Source of the DNA: Aeromicrobium camelliae
GTDB lineage: Bacteria; Actinomycetota; Actinomycetes; Propionibacteriales; Nocardioidaceae
Reading direction: 5' to 3'
DNA: 64,000 nucleotides
Assembly: GCF_003850045.1 (NCBI RefSeq)
Contig: NZ_RQJX01000005.1
Location: 122,055-186,054, forward strand
The translations under genes were made by a program, and so were the position numbers. Shown piece by piece: positions 9,242 through 16,761 of the stretch (position 1 is the first letter of the stretch; every line of letters begins with the position of its first letter). The notes beneath the pieces are model-generated. The model saw only the letters and a list, made by a program, of their open reading frames with translations. It ran no database searches and was not told where the DNA came from.

Positions 9242-10791
9242 GCGCTGCGCTCATGGTGGCGGGCACCACGTCGGACGCAGGTAAGTCGATCGTCACGACC
9301 GCGCTGTGCCGCGCGTTCGCCCGCCGGGGCATCCGGGTCGCGCCCTACAAGGCGCAGAACATGTCCAACAACTCGATGGTGTGCGAGGCCGCCGACGGGA
9401 CCACGGCGGAGATCGGCCGCGCCCAGTGGATCCAGGCGGTCGCGGCAGCCGCGCGCCCCGAACCGGCGATGAACCCCGTCCTGCTCAAGCCCGGAACCGA
9501 CCGCCGCAGCCACGTCGTGGCGATGGGGCGTCCGGCCGGGACCATCTCGTCGATGGACTTCGTCGAGGGCCGGCGCCACCTCGCGGCGCTGGCGCACGGG
9601 GCCTTCGACGACCTCGCCTCGCGCTTCGACCTGGTCATCGCCGAAGGAGCCGGAAGCCCGGCCGAGATCAACTTGCGCGCGAGTGACTACGTCAACATGG
9701 GGCTCGCCCGGCACGCCGACATGCCGGTCGTGGTGGTCGGCGACATCGACCGCGGTGGGGTGTTCGCCGCGTTCTACGGCACGGTGGCGCTACTCGACGC
9801 GGCGGACCAGGCGCTCGTCGCCGGGTTCGTCGTCAACAAGTTCCGCGGTGATGAGCGACTGCTGCGTCCCGGCCTCGACCAGCTCGAGTCCCTGACCGGT
9901 CGACGCGTCTACGGAACACTGCCGTGGGACCCGCGCCTGTGGCTGGACTCGGAGGACGCCCTCGACCTCGAAGGGCGGCGCGACCGCGGCGCCGAGCACC
10001 CGCTGCGGGTCGCCGTCGTGCGGCTCCCGCGGATCAGCAACTTCACGGACGTGGACGCTCTGGCCCTCGAGCCGGGCGTGGATGTGCGGTTCGCGAGCGA
10101 CCCGAGAGCTCTCGACGATGCCGACCTCGTCGTGCTTCCGGGGACGCGGACGACGCTGGCCGACCTCGCCTGGTTGCGCGCCCGGGGTCTCGACACCGCC
10201 ATCCTCGAACACGTCCAACGTGGGGGAGCGGTACTCGGGATCTGCGGCGGTTTCCAGATGCTCGGCGGCGAGATCCGCGACCCTGACGGTGTCGAAGGTG
10301 ACGCCGGCGCTATCGGGCACGGGCTCGGGCTGCTGGACGTCAGCACGGACTTCGGCGCGGACAAGGTGCTTCGGCTGCCGTCGGGCACCGCGCTCGACGA
10401 GCCGGTCGAGGGATACGAGATCCACCACGGACGCATCGCCGTGCATGCCGGCGAGCCCTTTCTCGGTGGCGCCCACCAGGGGAGCGTGTGGGGAACCATG
10501 TGGCACGGCAGCCTCGAGTCCGACGGCTTCCGTCGTGCGTTGCTGCGCGAGATCGCAGAGCGTGCCGGGCGGACGCTCCCGGCGTCGTCGGTCAGCTTCG
10601 GCGCTGCGCGCGAGACGCGGCTCGAGCTGCTGGCCGATCTCGCCGAGCAGCACCTCGACCTGGATGCCCTCCTCGCGCTCGCCCACGACGGCCCCGGCGC
10701 ACTTCCCCAGATTTGCGCCCCAACCGTCAACCGGGACCGCCTTCGGTCGACGAATAGCGCGCATATCTGGGGACAAGGCGGGGAGCGATGA
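9238..10791 (+). CDS. cobQ: Cobyric acid synthase CobQ
   Basis: 517 residues from GTG 9238. The N-terminal dethiobiotin-synthetase-like ATPase begins [23 protein letters not shown] (P-loop about residues 6-18) and continues [12 protein letters not shown]. The C-terminal class I glutamine amidotransferase carries the nucleophile Cys336 in [12 protein letters not shown] and the histidine region EGYEIHHGR. It amidates the b, d, e and g side chains of adenosylcobyrinic acid a,c-diamide using glutamine and ATP. The last 28 residues do not look like CobQ and are encoded across an inverted repeat (10705-10772), so the ancestral stop was probably slightly upstream. The stop overlaps the cobK ATG. Confidence 0.95.
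   Translation: MSAALMVAGTTSDAGKSIVTTALCRAFARRGIRVAPYKAQNMSNNSMVCEAADGTTAEIGRAQWIQAVAAAARPEPAMNPVLLKPGTDRRSHVVAMGRPAGTISSMDFVEGRRHLAALAHGAFDDLASRFDLVIAEGAGSPAEINLRASDYVNMGLARHADMPVVVVGDIDRGGVFAAFYGTVALLDAADQALVAGFVVNKFRGDERLLRPGLDQLESLTGRRVYGTLPWDPRLWLDSEDALDLEGRRDRGAEHPLRVAVVRLPRISNFTDVDALALEPGVDVRFASDPRALDDADLVVLPGTRTTLADLAWLRARGLDTAILEHVQRGGAVLGICGGFQMLGGEIRDPDGVEGDAGAIGHGLGLLDVSTDFGADKVLRLPSGTALDEPVEGYEIHHGRIAVHAGEPFLGGAHQGSVWGTMWHGSLESDGFRRALLREIAERAGRTLPASSVSFGAARETRLELLADLAEQHLDLDALLALAHDGPGALPQICAPTVNRDRLRSTNSAHIWGQGGER
10705..10772. repeat. Imperfect inverted repeat at the 3' end of cobQ
   Basis: CCCCAGATTTGCGC at 10705-10718 pairs with GCGCATATCTGGGG at 10759-10772 with one mismatch, around a 40-nt centre. 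It lies inside the last codons of cobQ, where the protein departs from the family. The motif resembles the arms of the repeat at 16551-16628 (CCCCACTTTGCGCC), suggesting a dispersed palindromic element. Confidence 0.6.
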
Positions 10792-11540
10792 CGGTTCTTG
10801 TGCTCGGCGGGACGAGCGAGGCGCGCGCGGTGGCGAAGCTGCTGCAGGAGCGAGGGGTGCCGTTCCTCTCGTCGCTCGCCGGCCGGGTCGCGGAGCCCCG
10901 GCTTCCTGTCGGACCGGTCCGCATCGGCGGCTTCGGCGGCGTCGACGGGCTGCGCGCCTTCCTGCGCTCGGAGCGCATCAGCGTGGTCGTCGACGCGACG
11001 CACCCCTTCGCCGCGCAGATGACCCGGCATGGGTACCTCGCGTCCCGTGCGGAGGGTGTGCGGTACGTCAGGGTGGAGCGGCCGGGGTGGAGCGAGTCAT
11101 CCGGAGCCGAGGACTGGCACTGGGTCGACGACCACGACGCCGCCGCCCGCCTCGCCGCCGACCTCGGCGCACGCCCCATGCTGACCATCGGACGCCGTCA
11201 CCTCGGCCACTTCGTCGATCCACTGCGCGAGCACGCCGTCCTCGCTCGCGTCGTGGACCGACCGGACGAGCCGGTGCCGGAGGCCTGGCGCATCCTCACG
11301 AGTCGGGGCCCGTACACGCTCGACGGAGAACGGGCGATCATGGCCGAGCATGGCGCCGACGTCGTCGTCACGAAGGACTCAGGCGGCACCTACACCCGGC
11401 CGAAGCTGGAGGTGGCCGCCGAACGCGGCATCCCCGTCATCGTCGTGCGCCGCACACCGCCGCCCTGGACCGAGGACGACGCGGTGATCGTCCTGTCCAC
11501 CCCCGCCGACGCCCTCGACTACCTAGAGCTCGTGTTGTAG
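10788..11540 (+). CDS. cobK: Precorrin-6A reductase CobK
   Basis: 250 residues. The N-terminal [17 protein letters not shown] is the Rossmann-type NADPH site of the CobK/CbiJ family, followed by [23 protein letters not shown] and [14 protein letters not shown], and the late motifs [28 protein letters not shown]. The enzyme reduces precorrin-6A to precorrin-6B (dihydro form). The ATG at 10788 overlaps the cobQ stop. It is the last gene of the riboswitch-controlled cobN-cobF-cobQ-cobK unit; other aerobic-pathway genes (cobG, cobI/J, cobL, cobM, cobH, cobB) are not seen here and must lie elsewhere. Confidence 0.95.
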   Translation: MTVLVLGGTSEARAVAKLLQERGVPFLSSLAGRVAEPRLPVGPVRIGGFGGVDGLRAFLRSERISVVVDATHPFAAQMTRHGYLASRAEGVRYVRVERPGWSESSGAEDWHWVDDHDAAARLAADLGARPMLTIGRRHLGHFVDPLREHAVLARVVDRPDEPVPEAWRILTSRGPYTLDGERAIMAEHGADVVVTKDSGGTYTRPKLEVAAERGIPVIVVRRTPPPWTEDDAVIVLSTPADALDYLELVL

Positions 11541-11591
11541 GTGGTCGAGTAGGCCGGAAGTTGCGTGGGAGGCCTCGCTCCGTGGCGGCTA

Positions 11592-11612
11592 CGCCCTGAC
11601 CGCCAGGGGGCG
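11592..11612. terminator. Possible hairpin terminator between convergent cobK and the coiled-coil gene
   Basis: CGCCCTG at 11592-11598 can pair with CAGGGGGCG at 11604-11612 with a two-base bulge. It sits in the 76-base gap between two convergent genes, where a bidirectional terminator is expected. There is no T-run, so the call is tentative. Confidence 0.35.
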
Positions 11613-11616
11613 CGGG

Positions 11617-12678
11617 TTACTTGCCCTTGGGGTCGTCGGCGGGCGCGTCGAGGTCGAGGACCTGGGTGTGCTCGACGTCGTCGACGGCCTGGATCTCCTG
11701 GGTCTCGTCGCTCACCGGCTCCTCGTCGCCCTCGTCCTCGTCGGCCGGGAGGTCGGACGCCTCAAGCTCGGGGGCGTTCTCCGGATCGAACGGATCGGCG
11801 ATCGGGACGTTGCCGCCCGTGAGCGTGGCGAGCATCTGCCGCACGTTGGCGAGCTGAGCGTTGATGCTGTCGCGACGCTGCATCGCGGCGGCGAGCTCGC
11901 GCTCGGAGTCGGCACGGACTTTCGCGGCCGTCGCCTTGGCCTCGCTGACGATCTGCTCGGCCCGCTCCTGCGCATCGCCCAGGAGGCGGTTCGCCTCGCG
12001 AAGCTTGTCCTGGTACTCGGCGTCGGCCTCGGCCTGACGCTTCTCGAGCTGAGCCTCCAGCTCGGCGCTGCGACGCTCGGCGTCGGCGAGCTGCTCCTGG
12101 AACTGCTTCTCGACGGCCGCACGGCGCTCGGCGAGCGTCTTCTCGAAGTCCGCGGATGCCTTGGCGGCCTTGGCGCGCTGCTCCTCGTACACCGCCTCGG
12201 CTTCCTGCAGGCGGCCCGCGGCCTCGCGGTCGGCCGAGTCGATGCGGTCGTCGGCGGTGCGGCGGGCGTCCTCGAGCAGTCGGGCGACCTCGGCGTCGAC
12301 GTCGGCACGGCGCTTCTCGGCGTAGAGGTCGGCCTCGTCGCGGATCTGCTGCGCGGATCCCTCGATCTCGGCGCGGCGGGCGTCCAGCTCGGCGCCGACG
12401 CGCTCACGCATCTCGCGCGCCTCCTCCTCGGCGAGCGCGAGGATCTGACCCACCCGTGCGCCGAGGTGCTCGAACGACGGCGGCTCGAGCGGCCCCTCGC
12501 TCTCCTGGCGAGCCAGGTCGCGTTCAGTCTCGAGCTTCTCGATGTAGGCAGTCAGCTCGTTGATGCGCCGGCGCGAGACCGCAGCCTCGTCGGCGAGTGC
12601 CTGCAGCTTCGCGTCGACCTGAGCGGGCTCGTAACCACGCAGGACCATACGGAAGTCGAAGGGGGAGTCGGGAGTCAT
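11617..12678 (-). CDS. DivIVA-like coiled-coil protein
   Basis: 353 residues. The first 30 residues, FDFRMVLRGYEPAQVDAKLQAL, resemble the DivIVA/Wag31/GpsB membrane-targeting head (F-x-x-x-L-R-G-Y-x-x-x-Q-V-D). Residues 30-270 are almost unbroken heptads rich in A, E, R and K, a long parallel coiled coil. The tail, from about 285, is acidic and disordered (PADEDEGDEEPVSDETQEIQ). No enzymatic motif is present. Proteins of this form organise polar growth or septum machinery in Actinobacteria, or act as filament scaffolds. The ATG overlaps the stop of the upstream coiled-coil gene by four bases, so the two are made together and may co-assemble. Confidence 0.75.
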   Translation of the reverse strand: MTPDSPFDFRMVLRGYEPAQVDAKLQALADEAAVSRRRINELTAYIEKLETERDLARQESEGPLEPPSFEHLGARVGQILALAEEEAREMRERVGAELDARRAEIEGSAQQIRDEADLYAEKRRADVDAEVARLLEDARRTADDRIDSADREAAGRLQEAEAVYEEQRAKAAKASADFEKTLAERRAAVEKQFQEQLADAERRSAELEAQLEKRQAEADAEYQDKLREANRLLGDAQERAEQIVSEAKATAAKVRADSERELAAAMQRRDSINAQLANVRQMLATLTGGNVPIADPFDPENAPELEASDLPADEDEGDEEPVSDETQEIQAVDDVEHTQVLDLDAPADDPKGK

Positions 12679-14087
12679 GACGTTGCGTCCTCATCGGTCG
12701 GGTCGGATCGTTCGGGCACGGCCAGCGCGGAGATGACCCCCGAGAGCTGGCCGAGCTCGGCGGTGATCTGGTCGCGACGCTCACGAAGCCGGGTGACTTC
12801 GTCGCGTGCTTCGTCGAGCATCGTGCGCGCCTCGCGGCGCAGCTCGTCGGCCTCGATGCGGGCCTCGCTGAGCAGCCGGTGGGCTTCCTCGCGTCGAGCC
12901 TGAACCTCGTCGTGTGCCTGCCGCTGCGTGCGGACGACCTCTTCGGCCACGCGCGTGCGCAGCGTCTTGGCGCCGGACTCGGCCTCGGCGAGCCGCCGGG
13001 AGGCGCGTTCCTCGGTGGCGGCCGCGTAATCGTCGGCACGCCGCCGCACCGCGGTCGCGTGCTCGTCGGCTTCGGTACGCACAGCCTGAGCGCGTTCCTC
13101 GGCCTGACGCTGGACGGCGAGCGCGGCGTCGGCCAGCTCCTGCGCCTCCTGCTCGGCCTGGGCGATCTGCGCCTCGAGTCGGGCGCGGAGACGCTGCACG
13201 ACCTCCGAGGTGCGGGCGCGGGTCCGGCGGACGGTGGCGGCGGCGTCACGGTGGCCGTTGAGCCGCACGAGCCGGCCTTCGAGTTCGGCGGTCTGCAGGA
13301 GCGACGCGACGGTCTCCTGCGTCCAGCGCATCTGCTCGCGCGCCTCGTCGAGCAGGCGGTCGGCCTCCTGCTGCGCGTCGTCGACGAGGGTGGCCGCGCG
13401 CTCACGGGCGGCGTTGAGCTCGTCCTGCGCCAGCTGGCGGTGTTCGCGCGCTGCGTCGGCGGCCTCGGTGCGCAGCCGGTCGGCCTCCTGCGTGGCGGCG
13501 GCGAGCTGTTCCTCGGCGCGTGTGCGGGCACGCTCGAGGATCGCGGTGGCTTCGGCTTCGGCCGCGGCGGTGCGTTCCTCGACGAGCGCTGCGGTGGCGT
13601 CGTCGCGCTCCTGCGCGCGTTCGGTGGCCTCCGCGACGAGGCGTTCGGCCTCCTCGCGTGCCGTGCGCAGCGACTTCTCGGCCTCGTTCGTGGCGCGATC
13701 GAGGATCTGCTGCGCTTCCGCGCGCTGCCTGCTGGCGGTCGCCTGAGCATCGGCCAGCATCTCGTCGCGCTGCTGCTCGGCCGTCTGGATCAGCACGCTG
13801 GCCTGGTCGCTGGCATCGATGATGAGCTGGTGGGCGTCCTTCGACGCCTCGTCGAGCTGAGCCTCGGCGCGGTTGAGGTCGCTCGTGGCCTTCTGATGGG
13901 CCTCGCGCGCCTCGGCGTGCAGGCGCTCGGCCTCCTCTTCGAGCCGGTGCGCATTCTCCGTCGCGCGACGCGCTTCGGCCTCGGCATCGGCCTGCAGTTG
14001 ATCGGCCACGGCTTGCGCCCGCCGGAGCAGCGCGGCGACGCTGCTGCCGTCGTCGGCAGCGAGGGTCGCGGGCTGGTCGGGGCTCAT
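12675..14087 (-). CDS. Large coiled-coil protein paired with the DivIVA-like protein
   Basis: 470 residues from ATG 14087 (MSPDQPATL); an in-frame start six codons upstream is possible. After about 20 residues the whole protein is a coiled coil dominated by A, E, R, Q and D (repeated AEAEARRATE-, EEAERL-, AREEAERLVAEA-type heptads), ending PERSDPTDEDATS. There is no transmembrane segment or signal peptide, so a cytoplasmic scaffold is likely. It shares its heptad style with the next gene, probably an ancient duplication, but lacks the F-x-x-x-L-R-G-Y head. It is divergent from the phytochrome gene across about 165 bases. Function unknown; a cytoskeletal or cell-pole role is an inference from the partner. 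Confidence 0.7.
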   Translation of the reverse strand: MSPDQPATLAADDGSSVAALLRRAQAVADQLQADAEAEARRATENAHRLEEEAERLHAEAREAHQKATSDLNRAEAQLDEASKDAHQLIIDASDQASVLIQTAEQQRDEMLADAQATASRQRAEAQQILDRATNEAEKSLRTAREEAERLVAEATERAQERDDATAALVEERTAAAEAEATAILERARTRAEEQLAAATQEADRLRTEAADAAREHRQLAQDELNAARERAATLVDDAQQEADRLLDEAREQMRWTQETVASLLQTAELEGRLVRLNGHRDAAATVRRTRARTSEVVQRLRARLEAQIAQAEQEAQELADAALAVQRQAEERAQAVRTEADEHATAVRRRADDYAAATEERASRRLAEAESGAKTLRTRVAEEVVRTQRQAHDEVQARREEAHRLLSEARIEADELRREARTMLDEARDEVTRLRERRDQITAELGQLSGVISALAVPERSDPTDEDATS

Positions 14088-14169
14088 GTCTGAAGATTCT
14101 CGCACTACGTCTCAAGACCGTCGATGCCCCTGTCCTGCCCCTCGGACATCGCACCGCGGGCGACGCCTC

Positions 14170-14198
14170 TCGTCAGGGGAGAGCCCGACCGCTAGGGT
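14170..14198 (+). promoter_or_regulatory. Candidate promoter for the phytochrome-phosphatase gene
   Basis: TCGTCA at 14170-14175 and TAGGGT at 14193-14198 are separated by 17 bases, a reasonable housekeeping-type spacing, about 57 bases before the GTG start. This is pattern matching only. Confidence 0.35.
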
Positions 14199-14254
14199 GA
14201 AGGGGACCGGTTGAAAACGCAGGCGGCATCGGCGACCGAAGGATTGAGGTTCTC

Positions 14255-16510
14255 GTGGACTCCCGCGTCCCCCCGGCCGCACACACTCCGGCCTACGCCC
14301 CCGTCGACCTCTCGACGTGCGAACGCGAACCGATCCACATCCCCGGCGCCATCCAGCCCCACGGAGTGCTGCTCGCCGTCGATGACGACGCCACGATCGT
14401 GGTCGCGTCGAGCAACTGCGCCGGCGCGATCGGAGCCGACCACGAGGAGCTCATCGGTCAACCGCTCGAACGCGCTCTCGGACACGCCGCCGCAGGTGCC
14501 ATCCGCGACGCTCTGCTCGCCGACGATCTGAGCGAGCCGCTCCACGTCGTCCTTCCCGGCGAACCCGCTCACGGCGACCTGCTCGGGGTCCCGGTCGACC
14601 TCGTCGTGCACCGCTCCGGCCCCCGCGTGGTCGTCGAGGTCGAGCGCGAACGCGTCCTCAGCCCGCACCGTGTGACCTACCGATCGGCGCGCGCCGCGAT
14701 GGGCCGGCTGAACGAGACGCAGACCATCGGTGAGCTGTGCGACCGGCTCGCGCTCGAGATCCGCGACCTCACCGGCTTCGACCGCGTCATGGTCTACCGC
14801 TTCGACGAGGACTGGAACGGCGAAGTCGTCGCCGAGGAGAAGCGCGACGACCTCAACTCCTTCCGCGGGTTGCACTATCCGGCCAGCGACATCCCGGCCC
14901 AGGCGCGCCGCCTCTATACGACCAACTGGACGCGGCTGATCGCCGACGTCGGCTACACCCCGGTGCCACTCGAGCCTGTGCTGGACCCGCAGACGGGGTC
15001 GCCGTTGGACCTGTCGCACTCGGTGCTGCGTAGCGTCTCGCCGATCCACCTGGAGTACCTCGGGAACATGGGCGTCACGGCCTCCATGTCGGTCTCGATG
15101 GTGCGCGACGGCCAGCTGTGGGGCCTGGTGGCGTGCCACCACTACTCGGGGCCGCACTACGTCCCGTACGACGTCCGCTCGATGGCTGAGTTCCTCGGAC
15201 AGACCGCCTCCCAGCTCATCGACGAACGCGAACGCTCCGATGCCCGCATCGAAGAGCTCATCGCGCAGTCGGTGCTGTCGGGCATCACCGCCCGGCTCGC
15301 CGGTGACGCGGGGTATCCACTCAAGGCCCTCATGAACGACGAGCGCCTCCTCGAACTCGTCGACGCCGACGGGGCCGCGCTCTGGCACGACGGCGAGCTG
15401 CTCACCATCGGCAACGTGCCTGACGACCTTGATCTGCTCAAGCGGATCGCGGCGGCTGTCCGCACCGACGACAGCCCGGTCGACTCCAGTCACCAGCTCG
15501 GCGTTCTCCAACCCGACCTCGCGGAGCGTGATGACGTTCCGGCCGGTGCGCTCGTCGCTCAGATCGGCACCGCCACGTTGATGTTCGTGCGGCCGGAGCT
15601 GGTGCGGATCGTCGAGTGGGGCGGAGACCCCCGTAACAAGCAGATCGCCGAGTCCGAGGGACCCGACGTCCGGCTGAGCCCGCGCAAGTCGTTCGAGAAG
15701 TGGCGCGGCGTGGTCCGTGGCCGCAGCGAGCCGTGGCGGCCGTGGCAGTTGGAGACCGCCGACCGGCTGCGCCAGTACCTCGAGGCCAAGCTGCTGCGTC
15801 GCTCCCGTGAGCAGATCGCCATCGCCGAGTCCCTGCAACGCACCCTGGTGCTCGACGAGGCGCCGGACGTGGAAGGGCTCAGCGTGCTGGCTCGGTACCG
15901 CCCCGCGCAGGGCAGCCAACTCGGCGGCGACTGGTGGGACGAGTTCTCGTTACCCGACGGCCGGGCCGCCTTCGTCGTCGGCGACGTGGCCGGACACGGT
16001 GTCGGAGCCGCGACCGCGATGGCGCAGGTCCGCACGGCCTTGCGGGCCTATCTGGCCGACGGCCACTCGCCAGCCTCGTGCCTGGATCGCCTCGATCACC
16101 TCATGGGCTCGCTGATGCCGGGCCAGACCGCCACGGCGGTCGTCGTGGTCTTCGATCCGGTGGCGCGCGTCGTCGAGGTGGCGAGCGCCGGACATCTGCC
16201 GCCGCTGCTCGTGCGCGACCGTTCGGTCAACCCGATCGGCGCCACGCCGCGACCCCTGCTGGGGGTCGGCATGGGCGAGGCGGTGTCGGTCGTGGAGCAG
16301 TTGCACGAGGGCGACATTCTGCTCGTGTTCACGGACGGTCTGGTGGAGCGCCGCAACGTCCCGCTCGACGAGTCGCTCGCGGTGCTGCGTAAGGCGAGTG
16401 CGGCACGGCCGGCCGGCGCGTCGTTGCGCTCGTGGGTGGACGCGCTCGTGAACGCGGTGCCGGGCAGCCTCGACGACGACATGACGCTCGTCGCTCTGCG
16501 GGTCGAGTGA
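14255..16510 (+). CDS. Bacteriophytochrome with SpoIIE/PP2C-type phosphatase output
   Basis: 751 residues from a GTG with GAGG eight bases upstream. The order is PAS (about 20-120), GAF (about 145-315), PHY (about 325-505), PP2C SpoIIE (about 540-750). The biliverdin cysteine is present near residue 24 in STCEREPIHIPGAIQPHG. GAF landmarks follow: LHYPASDIPAQARRLY and SPIHLEYLGNMGVTASMSVS. The PHY tongue has PRKSFEKWRG. The phosphatase domain shows LGGDWWDEF, VGDVAGHGVGAATAM, SAGHLPPLLV and FTDGLVERR, the metal-binding aspartates of RsbU/SpoIIE phosphatases. It should turn red/far-red light into dephosphorylation of an anti-sigma-factor antagonist. No heme oxygenase or partner-switch gene is nearby. 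Most phytochromes end in a histidine kinase; this one does not. Confidence 0.92.
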   Translation: MDSRVPPAAHTPAYAPVDLSTCEREPIHIPGAIQPHGVLLAVDDDATIVVASSNCAGAIGADHEELIGQPLERALGHAAAGAIRDALLADDLSEPLHVVLPGEPAHGDLLGVPVDLVVHRSGPRVVVEVERERVLSPHRVTYRSARAAMGRLNETQTIGELCDRLALEIRDLTGFDRVMVYRFDEDWNGEVVAEEKRDDLNSFRGLHYPASDIPAQARRLYTTNWTRLIADVGYTPVPLEPVLDPQTGSPLDLSHSVLRSVSPIHLEYLGNMGVTASMSVSMVRDGQLWGLVACHHYSGPHYVPYDVRSMAEFLGQTASQLIDERERSDARIEELIAQSVLSGITARLAGDAGYPLKALMNDERLLELVDADGAALWHDGELLTIGNVPDDLDLLKRIAAAVRTDDSPVDSSHQLGVLQPDLAERDDVPAGALVAQIGTATLMFVRPELVRIVEWGGDPRNKQIAESEGPDVRLSPRKSFEKWRGVVRGRSEPWRPWQLETADRLRQYLEAKLLRRSREQIAIAESLQRTLVLDEAPDVEGLSVLARYRPAQGSQLGGDWWDEFSLPDGRAAFVVGDVAGHGVGAATAMAQVRTALRAYLADGHSPASCLDRLDHLMGSLMPGQTATAVVVVFDPVARVVEVASAGHLPPLLVRDRSVNPIGATPRPLLGVGMGEAVSVVEQLHEGDILLVFTDGLVERRNVPLDESLAVLRKASAARPAGASLRSWVDALVNAVPGSLDDDMTLVALRVE

Positions 16511-16550
16511 CGGTGGGCGCGACGAGGCGGGTGACGCGACAAGGGCTCGC

Positions 16551-16628
16551 CGAGTGGCGCAATCTGGTGATCGAGCGGCGCAGAATGGGGCCGTTGTCGC
16601 CTCGAAACGCCCCACTTTGCGCCACTCG
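16551..16628. repeat. Nested inverted repeats (REP-like) between the phytochrome and mrp genes
   Basis: The outer arms CGAGTGGCGCAA (16551-16562) and TTGCGCCACTCG (16617-16628) pair perfectly. Inner arms at 16577-16591 and 16609-16623 pair with two mismatches. The unit lies in the 251-base gap between two co-directional genes and may work as a terminator, but its motif (CCCCACTTTGCGCC) also recurs in variant form at the end of cobQ, which suggests a repeated palindromic element. Nothing else was recognised in this gap. Confidence 0.6.
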
Positions 16629-16761
16629 CGGAGGCCCGCGGGGCGGGGCGGGGTGACCCCGGGGGAGAAGAAGCGGTCGCGGTCATGAGTAGACTCGTCG
16701 CCGTTCGTGGTGTGCCGGGAAGTCTGGTCGGCGTCCTGTCGTCGACCCCGAAAGCGTGCTC

